Positions 17,855-27,153 of a stretch of 64,000 nt of DNA are shown here, in pieces. The number at the start of each line of letters is the position of its first letter. Within the stretch, counting starts at the first letter, position 1. The position numbers and the translations under genes were made by a program. The notes beneath the pieces were generated by a model. The model had not been told where the DNA came from. It searched no databases and saw nothing but the letters and a program-made list of their open reading frames with translations. This stretch comes from an uncultured Kordia sp. (lineage in GTDB: Bacteria; Bacteroidota; Bacteroidia; Flavobacteriales; Flavobacteriaceae), in NCBI RefSeq assembly GCF_947496985.1, contig NZ_CANMEZ010000011.1, positions 1 to 64,000 on the forward strand. The letters run 5' to 3'.

Positions 17855-19177
17855 CTAGTACTTCAACCACTTGAATATTTCTTTGTAGCTTGGTTTTTTA
17901 CCGTACATTAAAATTCCGACACGGTATATTTTTGATGCAAACCAAACGGTTCCAGTAAAGGTAATATATAATATGAGAACTGAAATCAATTGTTGCCAAA
18001 TTGGCACTCCAAACGGAATTCGCATCAACATTACAACTGGTGATGTAAATGGAATGTATGAAAATACCGTTGCTACAGTTCCATGCGGATCTTCTAATAC
18101 GGTAAAACCTCCAACATATACAGCCAATACTAATGGCATTATGATTGGCATCATAAATTGTTGTGTATCTGTTTCATTGTCTACTGCAGCACCAATAGCT
18201 GCATATAATGAACTGTATAATAAATATCCACCGATAAAAAATATGAAGAAAGCTACAACTAAGTTCCCTAAAGGCAAGCTTTGAAATATTTCAGCAATTT
18301 TCACTTGAGTAGAGATGTCTCCAGCATCTGCTAATAATGCTTGTTGCTCTATTGCTTGCGCTTGCGCTCCCATTAAATCAATACCAAAAACAGCTGAAAA
18401 AACTAGGATGGCAATTCCTCCTAAAGTAACCCACATTAAAAACTGTGTGACACCAGCTAAAGAAGTTCCAATGATTTTACCCATTAAAAGTTGTACTGGT
18501 TTTACCGAAGAAATGATTACTTCAATGATTCGATTTGTTTTTTCTTCAATCACACTTCGCATAATCATATTTCCGTAAATGATGATAAACATGAAGAGTA
18601 AATATCCTGCTGCCAATCCAAAACCAAGCTTGGAATAGTTTACGTATTTTGAAGAACGTTCACCTGTAAAGCTTTCTTGTACAATAGTTACGTCCATCTT
18701 AGATTTATCAACTAATTCTACATCTACACCGTTGCTTACAAAAGCATCTCCTGTTAGTTTTTTACTTAGTTTTCGCTCCAAGCGAGAAATAAAAGTAACC
18801 GAAGGAGAATCTTCAGAATAAAACTTTATATGAGTAGAAATATCTTCTATAGCTTCCTTCTTTTCTATATACAACAAACCGTATTCTTCCGCGGCTTCTA
18901 CTTGCTTTTTTGCTTCTTCTAAAGTAATTCCCTCAAGAATGTTATATTTTGTATTAGAATCTTCATCAACGTTTTCAGTAAACACCTTAGCTATACTTCC
19001 TGTTTCGTCTAAGATAGAAATAGTACGTTCGGTATTACTGTTTAATTGTGTTAGGTAGAAGATCAATGTTCCGAGTCCAATCATGATTAATGGACTTAGA
19101 AAGGTCATGATGATGAATGACTTGTTTCTAACTTTCGTTAAATATTCTCGTTTGATAATTAGTGGTAAGTGATTCAT
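17855..19177 (-). CDS. ABC transporter permease, NatB/ABC-2 type
   Basis: This 440-residue permease has an N-terminal helix ('SFIIMTFLSPLIMIGLGTL'), a large extracytoplasmic domain (about 45-180) and five further helices, including 'SVIEEKTNRIIEVIISSVKP', a signature of NatB-like exporters. It pairs with the ATPase encoded 3 bp upstream. The family exports Na+ or small toxic compounds. The substrate here is unknown. Confidence 0.9.
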   Translation of the reverse strand: MNHLPLIIKREYLTKVRNKSFIIMTFLSPLIMIGLGTLIFYLTQLNSNTERTISILDETGSIAKVFTENVDEDSNTKYNILEGITLEEAKKQVEAAEEYGLLYIEKKEAIEDISTHIKFYSEDSPSVTFISRLERKLSKKLTGDAFVSNGVDVELVDKSKMDVTIVQESFTGERSSKYVNYSKLGFGLAAGYLLFMFIIIYGNMIMRSVIEEKTNRIIEVIISSVKPVQLLMGKIIGTSLAGVTQFLMWVTLGGIAILVFSAVFGIDLMGAQAQAIEQQALLADAGDISTQVKIAEIFQSLPLGNLVVAFFIFFIGGYLLYSSLYAAIGAAVDNETDTQQFMMPIIMPLVLAVYVGGFTVLEDPHGTVATVFSYIPFTSPVVMLMRIPFGVPIWQQLISVLILYITFTGTVWFASKIYRVGILMYGKKPSYKEIFKWLKY

Positions 19178-19180
19178 AGC

Positions 19181-20110
19181 CTAATTATTGTTTTCTACAG
19201 TTTGAATAAAAATATCGTTTACACTTGGAATAACTTCTACAAAGTGATTCACGTTTCCTTTTGATGTTAGAAAGGATAGAAGATTGTTAGAAGTATCACC
19301 ATTTTTAAGCTTGATATTTACTTTTAAATCGTCATCAATTGATTTGAAGCTTGCGTCTGTTAGTTCAAACTTTTCATTTAATGTTTTTCGAAGTTGCGCA
19401 TTGTCTGAAGCAGCAACTCCTACTTGATATGTATTGCTTTTATATTGACGTTTTACATCAATGAGTTTTCCGTCTAATACTTTATTAGATTTATGAATTA
19501 ACGCAATATGATCGCACATTTCCTCTACGGATTCCATTCGGTGTGTTGAGAAAATAACCGTTGCACCTTCATCACGAAGTTGTAAAATTTCATCTTTAAT
19601 TCTATTTGCATTGATTGGATCAAAGCCACTAAATGGTTCGTCAAAAATTAACAATTTTGGTTGATGTAACACCGTTACTACAAATTGTATTTTTTGCGCC
19701 ATTCCTTTGGAAAGTTCTTGAATTTTCTTGTTCCACCAATCTGTGATTTCAAATTTTTCAAACCAATATTCCAAACGTTTTTTAGCTTCAGATTTACTCA
19801 ATCCTTTTAATTGTGCTAAATACAAGGCTTGTTCTCCCACTTTCATCGATTTGTACAAACCACGTTCTTCGGGCATATAACCAATATCTTTGATGTGAAA
19901 TTGTTGCAATGCTTCGCCGTCTAGTAATACTTCACCTGCATCAGGCGCAGTAATTTGATTGATTATTCTAATTAGTGATGTTTTTCCTGCTCCATTTGGA
20001 CCTAGAAGTCCAAAAATACTTCCTTTAGGAACATCAATAGAAACATTGTTTAAAGCAGTATAATCGCCATATTTTTTTACGACTTCTTTGGCTTGTAAAA
20101 TTGAACTCAT
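19181..20110 (-). CDS. ABC transporter ATP-binding protein, NatA type
   Basis: This 309-residue ATPase has Walker A 'GPNGAGKTS', signature loop 'LSKGMAQK', Walker B 'LLIFDEPFSG' and a switch histidine in 'STHRMESVEE'. The C-terminal extension of about 90 residues (DUF4162 type) is common in NatA-like proteins. It is the first gene of the operon ATPase-permease-MscS-response regulator, in which gaps are 1 to 4 bp. Confidence 0.94.
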   Translation of the reverse strand: MSSILQAKEVVKKYGDYTALNNVSIDVPKGSIFGLLGPNGAGKTSLIRIINQITAPDAGEVLLDGEALQQFHIKDIGYMPEERGLYKSMKVGEQALYLAQLKGLSKSEAKKRLEYWFEKFEITDWWNKKIQELSKGMAQKIQFVVTVLHQPKLLIFDEPFSGFDPINANRIKDEILQLRDEGATVIFSTHRMESVEEMCDHIALIHKSNKVLDGKLIDVKRQYKSNTYQVGVAASDNAQLRKTLNEKFELTDASFKSIDDDLKVNIKLKNGDTSNNLLSFLTSKGNVNHFVEVIPSVNDIFIQTVENNN

Positions 20111-20273
20111 GAAAGTTTTTTTATATAAGTAAGGTACTTGTATATTTTGTTACAATAAATGTTTTAAAATATTAATGTGTGTAACGACTGGAATTTTGTT
20201 TTTTAGTGAAATTAGTACAACTATATTTTGAAAATTTCATTAAAATAATGCAAATCCAAGTTGTATTAAATGC

Positions 20274-20305
20274 AAAACCCACCCTTAATAGGTATCAAGG
20301 ATGGG
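20274..20305 (-). terminator. Terminator after dnaJ
   Basis: On the minus strand CCCATCCTT pairs with AAGGGTGGG (one G-U), with a 10-nt loop and a following TTTT at 20277-20274. It lies about 90 bp past the dnaJ stop. The rest of 20111-20394 shows no gene. Confidence 0.65.
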
Positions 20306-20394
20306 AAAAAATTGCTATGAAAAAGAAAAAATTACCGGTCAGTTACGACCAGTAACTTATCAAAGATAGTTTTTTTTTCGTAATACCAAAAGAA

Positions 20395-21537
20395 TTACGA
20401 AAACATGTCTTTTACTTTTTCAAAAAATGATTTATCACTTTTTTCTGGACTAGGCACAAAATTTTCCTCTTTTGCCATTTTCTCAAAGAAGTTTCTTTGT
20501 TCTTTTGTCAATGTTTTCGGGGTCCATACGTTGATATGAACTAACAAGTCTCCTTTTCCATATCCATTAATACTTGGAATTCCTTTTCCGCGCAAGCGTA
20601 ATATTTTTCCAGACTGAACTCCAGATTCTACTTTGATTCTGACTTTTCCAGTCACGGTATCGATCTCTTTTGAGCTTCCAAGTGCTGCTTCAGAGAAACT
20701 GATGTATAAATCGTAGTGTAAATTATCTCCTTCACGTTTTAATGCTTCGTGTTCTTTTTCTTCAATGGCTACTAATAAGTCTCCAGAGATTCCATTTCCA
20801 GGTGCTTCATTTCCTTTTCCTGCAACTTTTAGTTGCATACCTTCCTCTACTCCAGCTGGAATTTTGATCACTACTGTTTCTTCCGAAACTTTTAAACCAT
20901 GCGAATCTGCATCTGCAGGCTTTTTACTAATTGTTTGTCCTGTTCCTCCACAAGTGCTACATGTAGTTGAAGTTTGCATTCTACCAAGTATTGTGTTTGT
21001 AATTCGTGTCATTTGACCAGAACCATTACAAGTTTCACAAGTTTTATAACTTACACCAGGCGCTTGTACTTTTCTTCTAACTTTTACTTTCTTTTCAACA
21101 CCATTTGCAATTTCTTCTAACGAAAGTTTTACACGAATTCTTAGATTGCTTCCTTTTACACGTCTTTGTCTTCCGCCGCCTGCGCCACCAAATCCACTGA
21201 ATCCGCCGCCGCCGCCGCCGCCGAAAGCGCCACCAAAGATATCACCAAATTGACTAAAGATGTCGTCCATATTCATACCGCCACCAAAACCGCCGCCGCC
21301 GAAGCCACCGCCGCCTTCAAAAGCTGCATGTCCGTACTGATCATAACGTGCTTTTTTGTTGTCATCACTTAGTACTTCATAGGCTTCAGCTGCTTTTTTA
21401 AACATTTCTTCAGCGTCCTTATCGTCAGGATTTTTATCAGGATGATATTGAATCGCTTTTTTACGATATGCTTTTTTTATTTCTGCAGCGGAAGCACCTT
21501 TGCTTATACCTAATATTTCGTAATAATCTTGTTTCAT
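20395..21537 (-). CDS. dnaJ: Chaperone protein DnaJ with a two-motif zinc domain
   Basis: This 380-residue Hsp40 has a J domain with HPD at 32-34, a long Gly/Phe-rich linker (about 75-122) and the two C-terminal substrate-binding domains. The cysteine-rich domain holds only two CxxCxGxG motifs (Cys167/170 and Cys193/196) instead of four. It can therefore form one zinc centre, not two. I recall the same reduction in other flavobacterial DnaJ proteins. DnaJ stimulates DnaK ATPase and delivers clients. It is 61 bp downstream of grpE in one operon. Confidence 0.96.
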   Translation of the reverse strand: MKQDYYEILGISKGASAAEIKKAYRKKAIQYHPDKNPDDKDAEEMFKKAAEAYEVLSDDNKKARYDQYGHAAFEGGGGFGGGGFGGGMNMDDIFSQFGDIFGGAFGGGGGGGFSGFGGAGGGRQRRVKGSNLRIRVKLSLEEIANGVEKKVKVRRKVQAPGVSYKTCETCNGSGQMTRITNTILGRMQTSTTCSTCGGTGQTISKKPADADSHGLKVSEETVVIKIPAGVEEGMQLKVAGKGNEAPGNGISGDLLVAIEEKEHEALKREGDNLHYDLYISFSEAALGSSKEIDTVTGKVRIKVESGVQSGKILRLRGKGIPSINGYGKGDLLVHINVWTPKTLTKEQRNFFEKMAKEENFVPSPEKSDKSFFEKVKDMFS

Positions 21538-21598
21538 TTTACTTAGCTTGTTTCAAAAGATTGCGCGTTGTAGTCAACAACTTGTTGTCTTTTTTAAA

Positions 21599-22162
21599 TT
21601 ATTGTCCAACAACTACTTTAGGATAACGAATTACTTTATCACCTAACGTATACCCTTTTTCAAGAACGTCAATGATTTTTCCTTTCATGTCATCTGTTGG
21701 TGCAGGAATTTGCGTTACAGCTTCATGATCTTCTGCATCAAACTTATCTCCTGCTTTTACTTGAACTTCTCCTAAACCTTTTGCTTTTAGTGTTTCTCTT
21801 AATTTATTGCTAATTAATTCAACACCTTTTTTCACGTCTTCAGCATCTGTTTTAGCAATTTCTGCCAAAGCTCTGTCAAAATCGTCTAAAACTGGCAACA
21901 TGGCAACTACCACATCCTTACTTGCAGTTTTGAATAACTCTACACGTTCTTTACTTGTTCTTTTTTTATAGTTTTCAAACTCAGCAAATAGACGTAAAAA
22001 TTTATCTTTTTCTTTTGCTAAATCTTCTTTTAGTTGTTCTTCAACAGATACTTCTTCTGTTGCTGCCGTAGTGTCTTCAACAGTTGTTTCTTCTACCTTT
22101 GCAGTTTCTGGCTGTACAACTTCTTGCTCTTTTTCTACTGTATTATCCTTTTTTTTGCTCAT
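21599..22162 (-). CDS. grpE: Nucleotide exchange factor GrpE
   Basis: This 187-residue co-chaperone has a long acidic N-terminal region (about 1-50, Glu/Thr-rich). The coiled coil 'DKFLRLFAEFENYKKRTSKE' follows, then the C-terminal beta domain ('GYTLGDKVIRYPKVVVGQ'). GrpE releases ADP from DnaK. A well-formed Bacteroidota promoter lies upstream at 22208-22240. Confidence 0.96.
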   Translation of the reverse strand: MSKKKDNTVEKEQEVVQPETAKVEETTVEDTTAATEEVSVEEQLKEDLAKEKDKFLRLFAEFENYKKRTSKERVELFKTASKDVVVAMLPVLDDFDRALAEIAKTDAEDVKKGVELISNKLRETLKAKGLGEVQVKAGDKFDAEDHEAVTQIPAPTDDMKGKIIDVLEKGYTLGDKVIRYPKVVVGQ

Positions 22163-22207
22163 GATGATATGTCCAAAAAATTTTTATTATTTTCTCTTAA
22201 TGGTTTG

Positions 22208-22240
22208 CAAAAGTACTGCCAATTATGGAAAAATGTCAAA
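22208..22240 (-). promoter_or_regulatory. Bacteroidota sigma-A promoter of grpE-dnaJ
   Basis: On the minus strand TTTG (22240-22237) and TACTTTTG (22215-22208) are 21 nt apart. This matches the -33 TTG / -7 TAnnTTTG consensus. Transcription would begin about 40 nt before the grpE start. Confidence 0.65.
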
Positions 22241-22336
22241 ATGTCACCAAAAATATTTTTATTTATTTAGTCTATTTAAATTCAAGACATTTTAGTAGTT
22301 TTACATTTCGATTTTAATCTATAAAAACCAATAGTA

Positions 22337-22996
22337 ATGAGAAAGAAATTTTTAAGCCTACTAGTTTTGGTAGCCGTAACAACATTTGCTGTTTCTTGTA
22401 AAGGAGAAAAGAAGAATGAAACTGATGCAGAAGCTGCAAAAACAGAGAAGACAACAACAGTTGAAGCTGTAAAATATAAAGTTGATACTGCAAAAGCAAT
22501 TGTTACTTGGAAAGGTTCAAAAGTAATTGGCGGTGGTCATGACGGAACGATGAATGTTTCTTCTGGTACGTTTGCTTTGAAAGATGGCAAATTAGAGAGT
22601 GGTAATTTTATTATTGATATTGCATCATTGAAAGTGTTAGATATTCCTGCTGAAGCAGAAGGAAATGCGAATTTAAAAACACACTTATTAGGACCTGATT
22701 TTTTTGATACTGAACAACATGCAAGTGCTGCTTTTTCAATAACTAACGTAAGCGAGAAAGAAGGTAAAACAATGATTGAAGGGAATTTGACATTGAAAGG
22801 TGTAAAGAAGAATATTTCGTTCCCTGCTACAGTTTCTCAAAACGGAAATGAAGCAACAATCAAAAGTGAAGTGTTCACTATTAATAGAGCTGATTTCGGC
22901 ATGACGTACGGATCATCATCTTTGGCAGATACTGTAAAAGATAGAGCTATTAGTGATGATGTAGAGTTGTCTGTAGATTTGACAGCTACTAAATAA
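22337..22996 (+). CDS. YceI family lipoprotein
   Basis: This 219-residue protein has a lipobox (…VTTFAVSC, Cys21), a short low-complexity linker and a YceI/lipocalin-like barrel ('VDTAKAIVTWKGSKVIGG' to the end). YceI proteins bind polyisoprenoid-like lipids, but the ligand here is unknown. It is convergent with the TIGR01777 gene, with a shared terminator between. Confidence 0.9.
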   Translation: MRKKFLSLLVLVAVTTFAVSCKGEKKNETDAEAAKTEKTTTVEAVKYKVDTAKAIVTWKGSKVIGGGHDGTMNVSSGTFALKDGKLESGNFIIDIASLKVLDIPAEAEGNANLKTHLLGPDFFDTEQHASAAFSITNVSEKEGKTMIEGNLTLKGVKKNISFPATVSQNGNEATIKSEVFTINRADFGMTYGSSSLADTVKDRAISDDVELSVDLTATK

Positions 22997-23019
22997 GACT
23001 TTTTAATATGTATATTGAG

Positions 23020-23049
23020 ATAAACCGGCTTAGTGCCGGTTTATTTTTT
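23020..23049. terminator. Terminator between yceI and TIGR01777 gene
   Basis: Stem ATAAACCGGC (23020-23029) and GCCGGTTTAT (23035-23044) with a 5-nt loop is followed by a T run. It overlaps the stop codon of the minus-strand gene. Confidence 0.8.
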
Positions 23050-23952
23050 GAGTAAGTTTTCTAAAGCAAGATTGAGTTGTTTGTATTTGAATACAAATCC
23101 TGTTTTTTCTATTTTTTCTGCGCTTACTTGTTGACTTGAAAATAGTAATGTACTCATTTCACCTAAAATTAATTTCATAACGAATTTTGGCACATTTGGT
23201 AAAAAAAATGGTTTTTTGAGAACAGTAGCAATTTCTTTTGTGAGTAATTTATTTGTGGTTGGATTTGGTCCAACTGCATTGAAAACACCAGTTATTTTTT
23301 GTGTTACGATATGAAGGTACATGTTAATCATATCATCTATATGAATCCATGATTGCCATTGTTTTCCTGAGCCAATTGCAGCGCCAACTCCAAATTTTAC
23401 AGGTTTAGCCATTTCTGCTAAAGCGCCTCCTTCATCAGAAAAAACAAGTCCTGTTCGCAATATAGTAACAGGAATTTCAAGTGATTTGAATTGATTTGCG
23501 TGTAATTCCCATTGTTTTACAACTTTTCCTAAGAAATCTGTTGCTTCTTTTTCAGTGTCTTCTGTATAGTTTTCTGTGAGTGAATCTGGATAAATTGCAA
23601 TTCCAGAAGCTGAAACATATTGTTTTATGGTATGATTTTCCATGTTTCGAAGCGATTTGAACAATATGTTAGCCGTATCTACACGACTGCTCATGATTTC
23701 TTCTTTGTACGCTTCTGACCAACGCTTTGCAATATTAGCGCCTGATAAATTTATGATGACATCTACATCTTTTAAACACGCTGTATCAATTTCTCCTTCA
23801 GCTGGATTCCAATGGAACCCTTTTTTAAATTTTGATTGTTCTATTTTACTTTTACGTGTTGTTAAGTAATGTACTGTATGATTTTCCTGTATACATAATT
23901 CGGTTAATGCAGAGCCGATTAATCCAGTTGCGCCACAAATAAGTATTTTCAT
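23041..23952 (-). CDS. TIGR01777 family epimerase-like oxidoreductase
   Basis: This 303-residue extended SDR protein has the nucleotide loop 'GATGLIGSALTELC' (residues 7-20), 'VIINLSGANIAKRW' and a C-terminal DUF1731 segment ('LPNVPKFVMKLILGEM'). Related proteins include the cell-division factor SulA-like/YfcH group. The reaction is not known. Confidence 0.9.
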   Translation of the reverse strand: MKILICGATGLIGSALTELCIQENHTVHYLTTRKSKIEQSKFKKGFHWNPAEGEIDTACLKDVDVIINLSGANIAKRWSEAYKEEIMSSRVDTANILFKSLRNMENHTIKQYVSASGIAIYPDSLTENYTEDTEKEATDFLGKVVKQWELHANQFKSLEIPVTILRTGLVFSDEGGALAEMAKPVKFGVGAAIGSGKQWQSWIHIDDMINMYLHIVTQKITGVFNAVGPNPTTNKLLTKEIATVLKKPFFLPNVPKFVMKLILGEMSTLLFSSQQVSAEKIEKTGFVFKYKQLNLALENLLKK

Positions 23953-24027
23953 AGGAATTCTTTTCTTTTTCGATGTAAAAATACGCTAAAAAGAATACAA
24001 TTAAGAAGTTAGGTATCCTTTAGGTTC

Positions 24028-24711
24028 TTAAATATTAGTTAATTTTGTTGCTCGTAGCATTTCTCGTTTTCCTGGCGGGCCTGGTAAACGCTCTACTTTG
24101 AAGCCAACTTCTTGCATAGCACGTCGTACACTTCCTTTAGCTGCATAGGTTACTAAGACACTTTTGTTCTGCATGGCTTTATACATTTTTTGAAAGATTG
24201 TAACTGTCCACAATTCTGGTTGTACACGTGCGCCAAACGCATCAAAATAGATTAGATTGAATTTTTCTTTATCATTTATTTGATCAAAGAACTGTTCACG
24301 TTTCGTCAATTTGAAATTTTCAGAAAGTACGGTTTTCTTTCCCCAATCGCACACATGCATTTTTTCAAAAATAGCCTTCTCATCTTCAGCTTTGAGCTCG
24401 TTTGTGTAATTGAGCTGATTTATTTCTGCGGAAGTGACAGGATATGCTTCTACGCCGTGATAGTTGATGTAAAAGTTATGTTTTTTTGCTTCTAAATAAG
24501 TGATAAAAGCATTCAATCCTGTACCAAATCCTATTTCGAGAATATGAATTTGATCAGGATTGAACGTATTTTGTATATAATGTAAGCCTGTTTTTATAAA
24601 AACATGAACGGCTTCTTGTATAGCACCATGCGTAGAATGGTATTGTTCATTCCATTCTTCCAGATGAATCGTAGTTGATCCATCTCCTGTGGTGATAATT
24701 TTTCGTTTCAA
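24028..24711 (-). CDS. mnmD: tRNA (5-methylaminomethyl-2-thiouridine) methyltransferase MnmD
   Basis: This 227-residue SAM-dependent methyltransferase has motif I 'ILEIGFGTGLNAFITYLEA' (about 54-72), 'NLIYFDAFGARVQPELWT' and a C-terminal 'GPPGKREMLRA'. It is the stand-alone methyltransferase half of bifunctional MnmC and would complete the mnm5 modification of the tRNA wobble uridine. It lies 2 bp downstream of the DUF4920 gene in the same direction. Confidence 0.9.
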   Translation of the reverse strand: MKRKIITTGDGSTTIHLEEWNEQYHSTHGAIQEAVHVFIKTGLHYIQNTFNPDQIHILEIGFGTGLNAFITYLEAKKHNFYINYHGVEAYPVTSAEINQLNYTNELKAEDEKAIFEKMHVCDWGKKTVLSENFKLTKREQFFDQINDKEKFNLIYFDAFGARVQPELWTVTIFQKMYKAMQNKSVLVTYAAKGSVRRAMQEVGFKVERLPGPPGKREMLRATKLTNI

Positions 24712-24713
24712 GC

Positions 24714-25226
24714 TTAGTTTTTCAATAACACACCATCCGCTACAAATGAAAGTGTCTTTTTTGGTTCTGTAATTTCAGCAATTTCTTCAGCTGATTTTCC
24801 AGCATCTTCTGCATAATGTTTTAATTCATCTACAGAAGTTTCTTGAACAAATGCTTTTCCGTTTACAATTACTTCGCCTTTCGCGTCAAGTGGCATAAAG
24901 AATCCGTAATCTTTAAATTTTACCATTACTTCTTTTTCTTCGCCCAAATCTAAACGCATCCAGCATCCTTTTTTAGAGCATACAGAGTTGATATTTGAAG
25001 TAAATTTAACATCTAACGTATCTCCTACTTTTAGATTGTTATATTTTTCATTGATTTGACCAATGGTTAATACGTTTTCAGCGTCAATTTTATCTCCAAA
25101 AGAAGCATACGCCATATCTTTACCTTTTACTTCTTTCGTTTCTTCAGCTGTTTTTTCGTTATTCTTTGCGTCTTTACATGCTACAAAAGCCAATAGGATT
25201 AATCCTAAAAATACAATTTTCTTCAT
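24714..25226 (-). CDS. DUF4920 domain-containing lipoprotein
   Basis: This 170-residue lipoprotein has a lipobox (LLAFVAC, Cys17) and a beta-rich domain with 'SVCSKKGCWMRLDLGEEKEV', which matches DUF4920. Two conserved cysteines in 'CSKKGC' might bind metal. This is inference. It is the first gene of a pair with mnmD. Confidence 0.85.
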   Translation of the reverse strand: MKKIVFLGLILLAFVACKDAKNNEKTAEETKEVKGKDMAYASFGDKIDAENVLTIGQINEKYNNLKVGDTLDVKFTSNINSVCSKKGCWMRLDLGEEKEVMVKFKDYGFFMPLDAKGEVIVNGKAFVQETSVDELKHYAEDAGKSAEEIAEITEPKKTLSFVADGVLLKN

Positions 25227-25330
25227 TTTTATTAAATATTTCTTAAAATTATTACTGTTTTATTATGAATCTTTAATTTTACGAACGAATTTTTGTTGAA
25301 AACTAAGATTCTTTTAAAGCTAATTATTCG

Positions 25331-25338
25331 TAACTTTG
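25331..25338 (+). promoter_or_regulatory. -7 element of ilvE; decides the start codon
   Basis: TAACTTTG matches TAnnTTTG. It overlaps the upstream in-frame start at 25336, so the coding sequence must begin at 25357 or 25360. Confidence 0.55.
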
Positions 25339-25356
25339 CACAAAATTAAGAATTAT

Positions 25357-26424
25357 ATGATGAGTGACCTTTCTATTGATATAAAAATTTCCAAAGTTTC
25401 TGAGTCTAAAGTCAAAAATATAGATTTTGACAACCTAGCATTTGGGAAAGTATTCACCGATCATATGTTTGTATGTGATTATGTAGATGGCGTATGGCAA
25501 ACACCAGAAATTATGCCATATCAACCACTTACTATTGCACCTTCTGCACGTGTTTTTCATTATGGACAAGCCGTTTTTGAAGGCATGAAAGCTTTTAAGG
25601 ATGAAGATGATCAGATTTGGTTGTTTCGCCCGGAAGATAATTACGAACGTATTAATAAGTCTTCGCATCGTATGGCAATTCCTGATTTCCCAAAAGATTT
25701 TTTCTTTGAAGGATTGACACAGTTATTACGATTAGAGAAAGATTGGATTCAGAAAGGAAAAGGAAATTCATTATATATTCGTCCATTTGTGATTGCTACA
25801 GAAGAAGCGATTTCTGCTTCTCCATCAAATTCATATAAGTTTATGATTATTTGTTCGCCTGCACAATCGTATTATGCTGGTGAAGTGAAGGTATTGTTTG
25901 CAGAAAAGTTTAGTAGAGCTGCTGATGGAGGTGTTGGATATGCAAAAGCTGCTGGAAATTATGGAGCACAGTTTTACCCAACAAGTTTAGCACATGCAAA
26001 AGGATATCAGCAAATTATTTGGACAGATGCCAGTACGCATGAGTATTTAGAAGAAGCTGGAACAATGAATATTTTCTTTAGAGTTGGAGATACTCTGATA
26101 ACTGCTCCTAATAATGATCGTATTTTGGATGGAATTACGCGAAAGAGTGTGATTCAATTAGCAGAAGATAATAATATTAAAGTTGAAGTTCGCCGTGTTA
26201 CAGTTGCTGAAATTAAAGAAGCTGCTCGAAATGGAGAATTGAAAGAAATTTTTGGAGCAGGAACTGCTGCCGTAATTAATCCGATTGCAGGATTTGAACA
26301 TTCAGGAGATGCGTTTGAGCTACCAAAATTAGAAGACTCGTATGCTTCTTTCTTTAAAGAGAAATTAATGGACATTCAATATAATGTTTCTAAAGACCCA
26401 CATGGTTGGAGATATAAAGTTTAG
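25357..26424 (+). CDS. ilvE: Branched-chain amino acid aminotransferase
   Basis: This 355-residue fold-type IV PLP enzyme has 'FHYGQAVFEGMKAFK' near the N-terminus, the PLP lysine in 'YAKAAGNYGAQFYP' and 'EYLEEAGTMNIFF' with the phosphate-site 'GITRKSVIQLA'. It interconverts Leu/Ile/Val and their 2-oxo acids. The longer frame from 25336 is rejected because the -7 box lies on it. Two adjacent ATGs (25357, 25360) are both possible starts. Confidence 0.94.
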   Translation: MMSDLSIDIKISKVSESKVKNIDFDNLAFGKVFTDHMFVCDYVDGVWQTPEIMPYQPLTIAPSARVFHYGQAVFEGMKAFKDEDDQIWLFRPEDNYERINKSSHRMAIPDFPKDFFFEGLTQLLRLEKDWIQKGKGNSLYIRPFVIATEEAISASPSNSYKFMIICSPAQSYYAGEVKVLFAEKFSRAADGGVGYAKAAGNYGAQFYPTSLAHAKGYQQIIWTDASTHEYLEEAGTMNIFFRVGDTLITAPNNDRILDGITRKSVIQLAEDNNIKVEVRRVTVAEIKEAARNGELKEIFGAGTAAVINPIAGFEHSGDAFELPKLEDSYASFFKEKLMDIQYNVSKDPHGWRYKV

Positions 26425-26459
26425 CATTTCGACTTTGCTCAATGCTCAAATTAATAAAA

Positions 26460-26493
26460 CAAAAAAGTGATTCGTAATTGAATCACTTTTTTG
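26460..26493. terminator. Terminator after ilvE
   Basis: A perfect 13-bp stem (26461-26473 with 26480-26492) with A tract left and T tract right, able to work on both strands. Confidence 0.85.
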
Positions 26494-26505
26494 TTTGTCG
26501 TATTT

Positions 26506-26528
26506 CGTCATGCTGAACTTGATTCAGC
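26506..26528 (+). repeat. Dispersed palindromic repeat, copy 1
   Basis: CGTCA-T-GCTGAACTTGATTCAGC. The 17-nt imperfect palindrome is found again in inverted orientation at 40349-40371. It is intergenic in both places. Confidence 0.5.
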
Positions 26529-26608
26529 AACTCATTCTTATATTTTTCAGTTTGTTGTGTAATCTTGAATAGAATTAAAGATGATGTAACGTTAAACCAA
26601 ATACTAAA

Positions 26609-26998
26609 TTATTTTTTATCTAATATGTTTGCAATGTTTGGTTTGAAGTAGTTTGGACCTTTGAGTACTTTTCCATCTTCACGATAGATTGGTTTTCCAT
26701 CTGCGCCTAGTTTACTCATATTACTACGTTGAATTTCTTCAAAAACTTCTACTATTTTATCTTGCATTCCGTGCTCTATGATTGTTCCACATAAAATATA
26801 CAACATATCACCTAACGCATCTGCAACTTCTACTAAGTCATTATTTTGAGCTGCTTCTAAATATTCTTCGTTTTCTTCTTTCATTAGATTAAAACGCAGC
26901 ATATTTCTGTTTTCTCCTATGTCAGCAGTTGGTGTATCTTTCATTCCTAACCCAAATGCAGTGTGGAATTCTGTAACGGCTTCTATTCTTCTTTTCAA
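26609..26998 (-). CDS. MazG-like nucleoside triphosphate pyrophosphohydrolase
   Basis: This 129-residue all-alpha protein shows the EExxE…ExxD metal site ('EENEEYLEAAQ' and 'VEVADALGDMLYIL'), which is diagnostic for the MazG/HisE/dUTPase-2 superfamily. A C-terminal segment contains 'GPNYFKPNIANILD'. It probably hydrolyses a non-canonical or signalling nucleotide. The substrate cannot be set from sequence alone. Confidence 0.85.
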   Translation of the reverse strand: MKRRIEAVTEFHTAFGLGMKDTPTADIGENRNMLRFNLMKEENEEYLEAAQNNDLVEVADALGDMLYILCGTIIEHGMQDKIVEVFEEIQRSNMSKLGADGKPIYREDGKVLKGPNYFKPNIANILDKK

Positions 26999-27126
26999 AT
27001 CGTATCTATTTTAATTGTTTGTGTATTCAAATTCTGATTCGAAATATAGTTGAATATTTAAATCGTTTTTGAGCGATTGACATTTTATTTTGAAACTTTT
27101 ATTAACAAGTTTCAAGGTTTAATTCG

Positions 27127-27134
27127 TAATTTTG
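27127..27134 (+). promoter_or_regulatory. -7 element upstream of small membrane protein gene
   Basis: TAATTTTG fits TAnnTTTG and lies 20 bp before the ATG at 27154. No clear -33 element was found. Confidence 0.4.
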
Positions 27135-27153
27135 TCAAAAATAAATCTACGTT

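Noticed and set aside
21170-21320. CCGCCG-rich low-complexity DNA
   Set aside because: It encodes the Gly/Phe linker of DnaJ on the minus strand.
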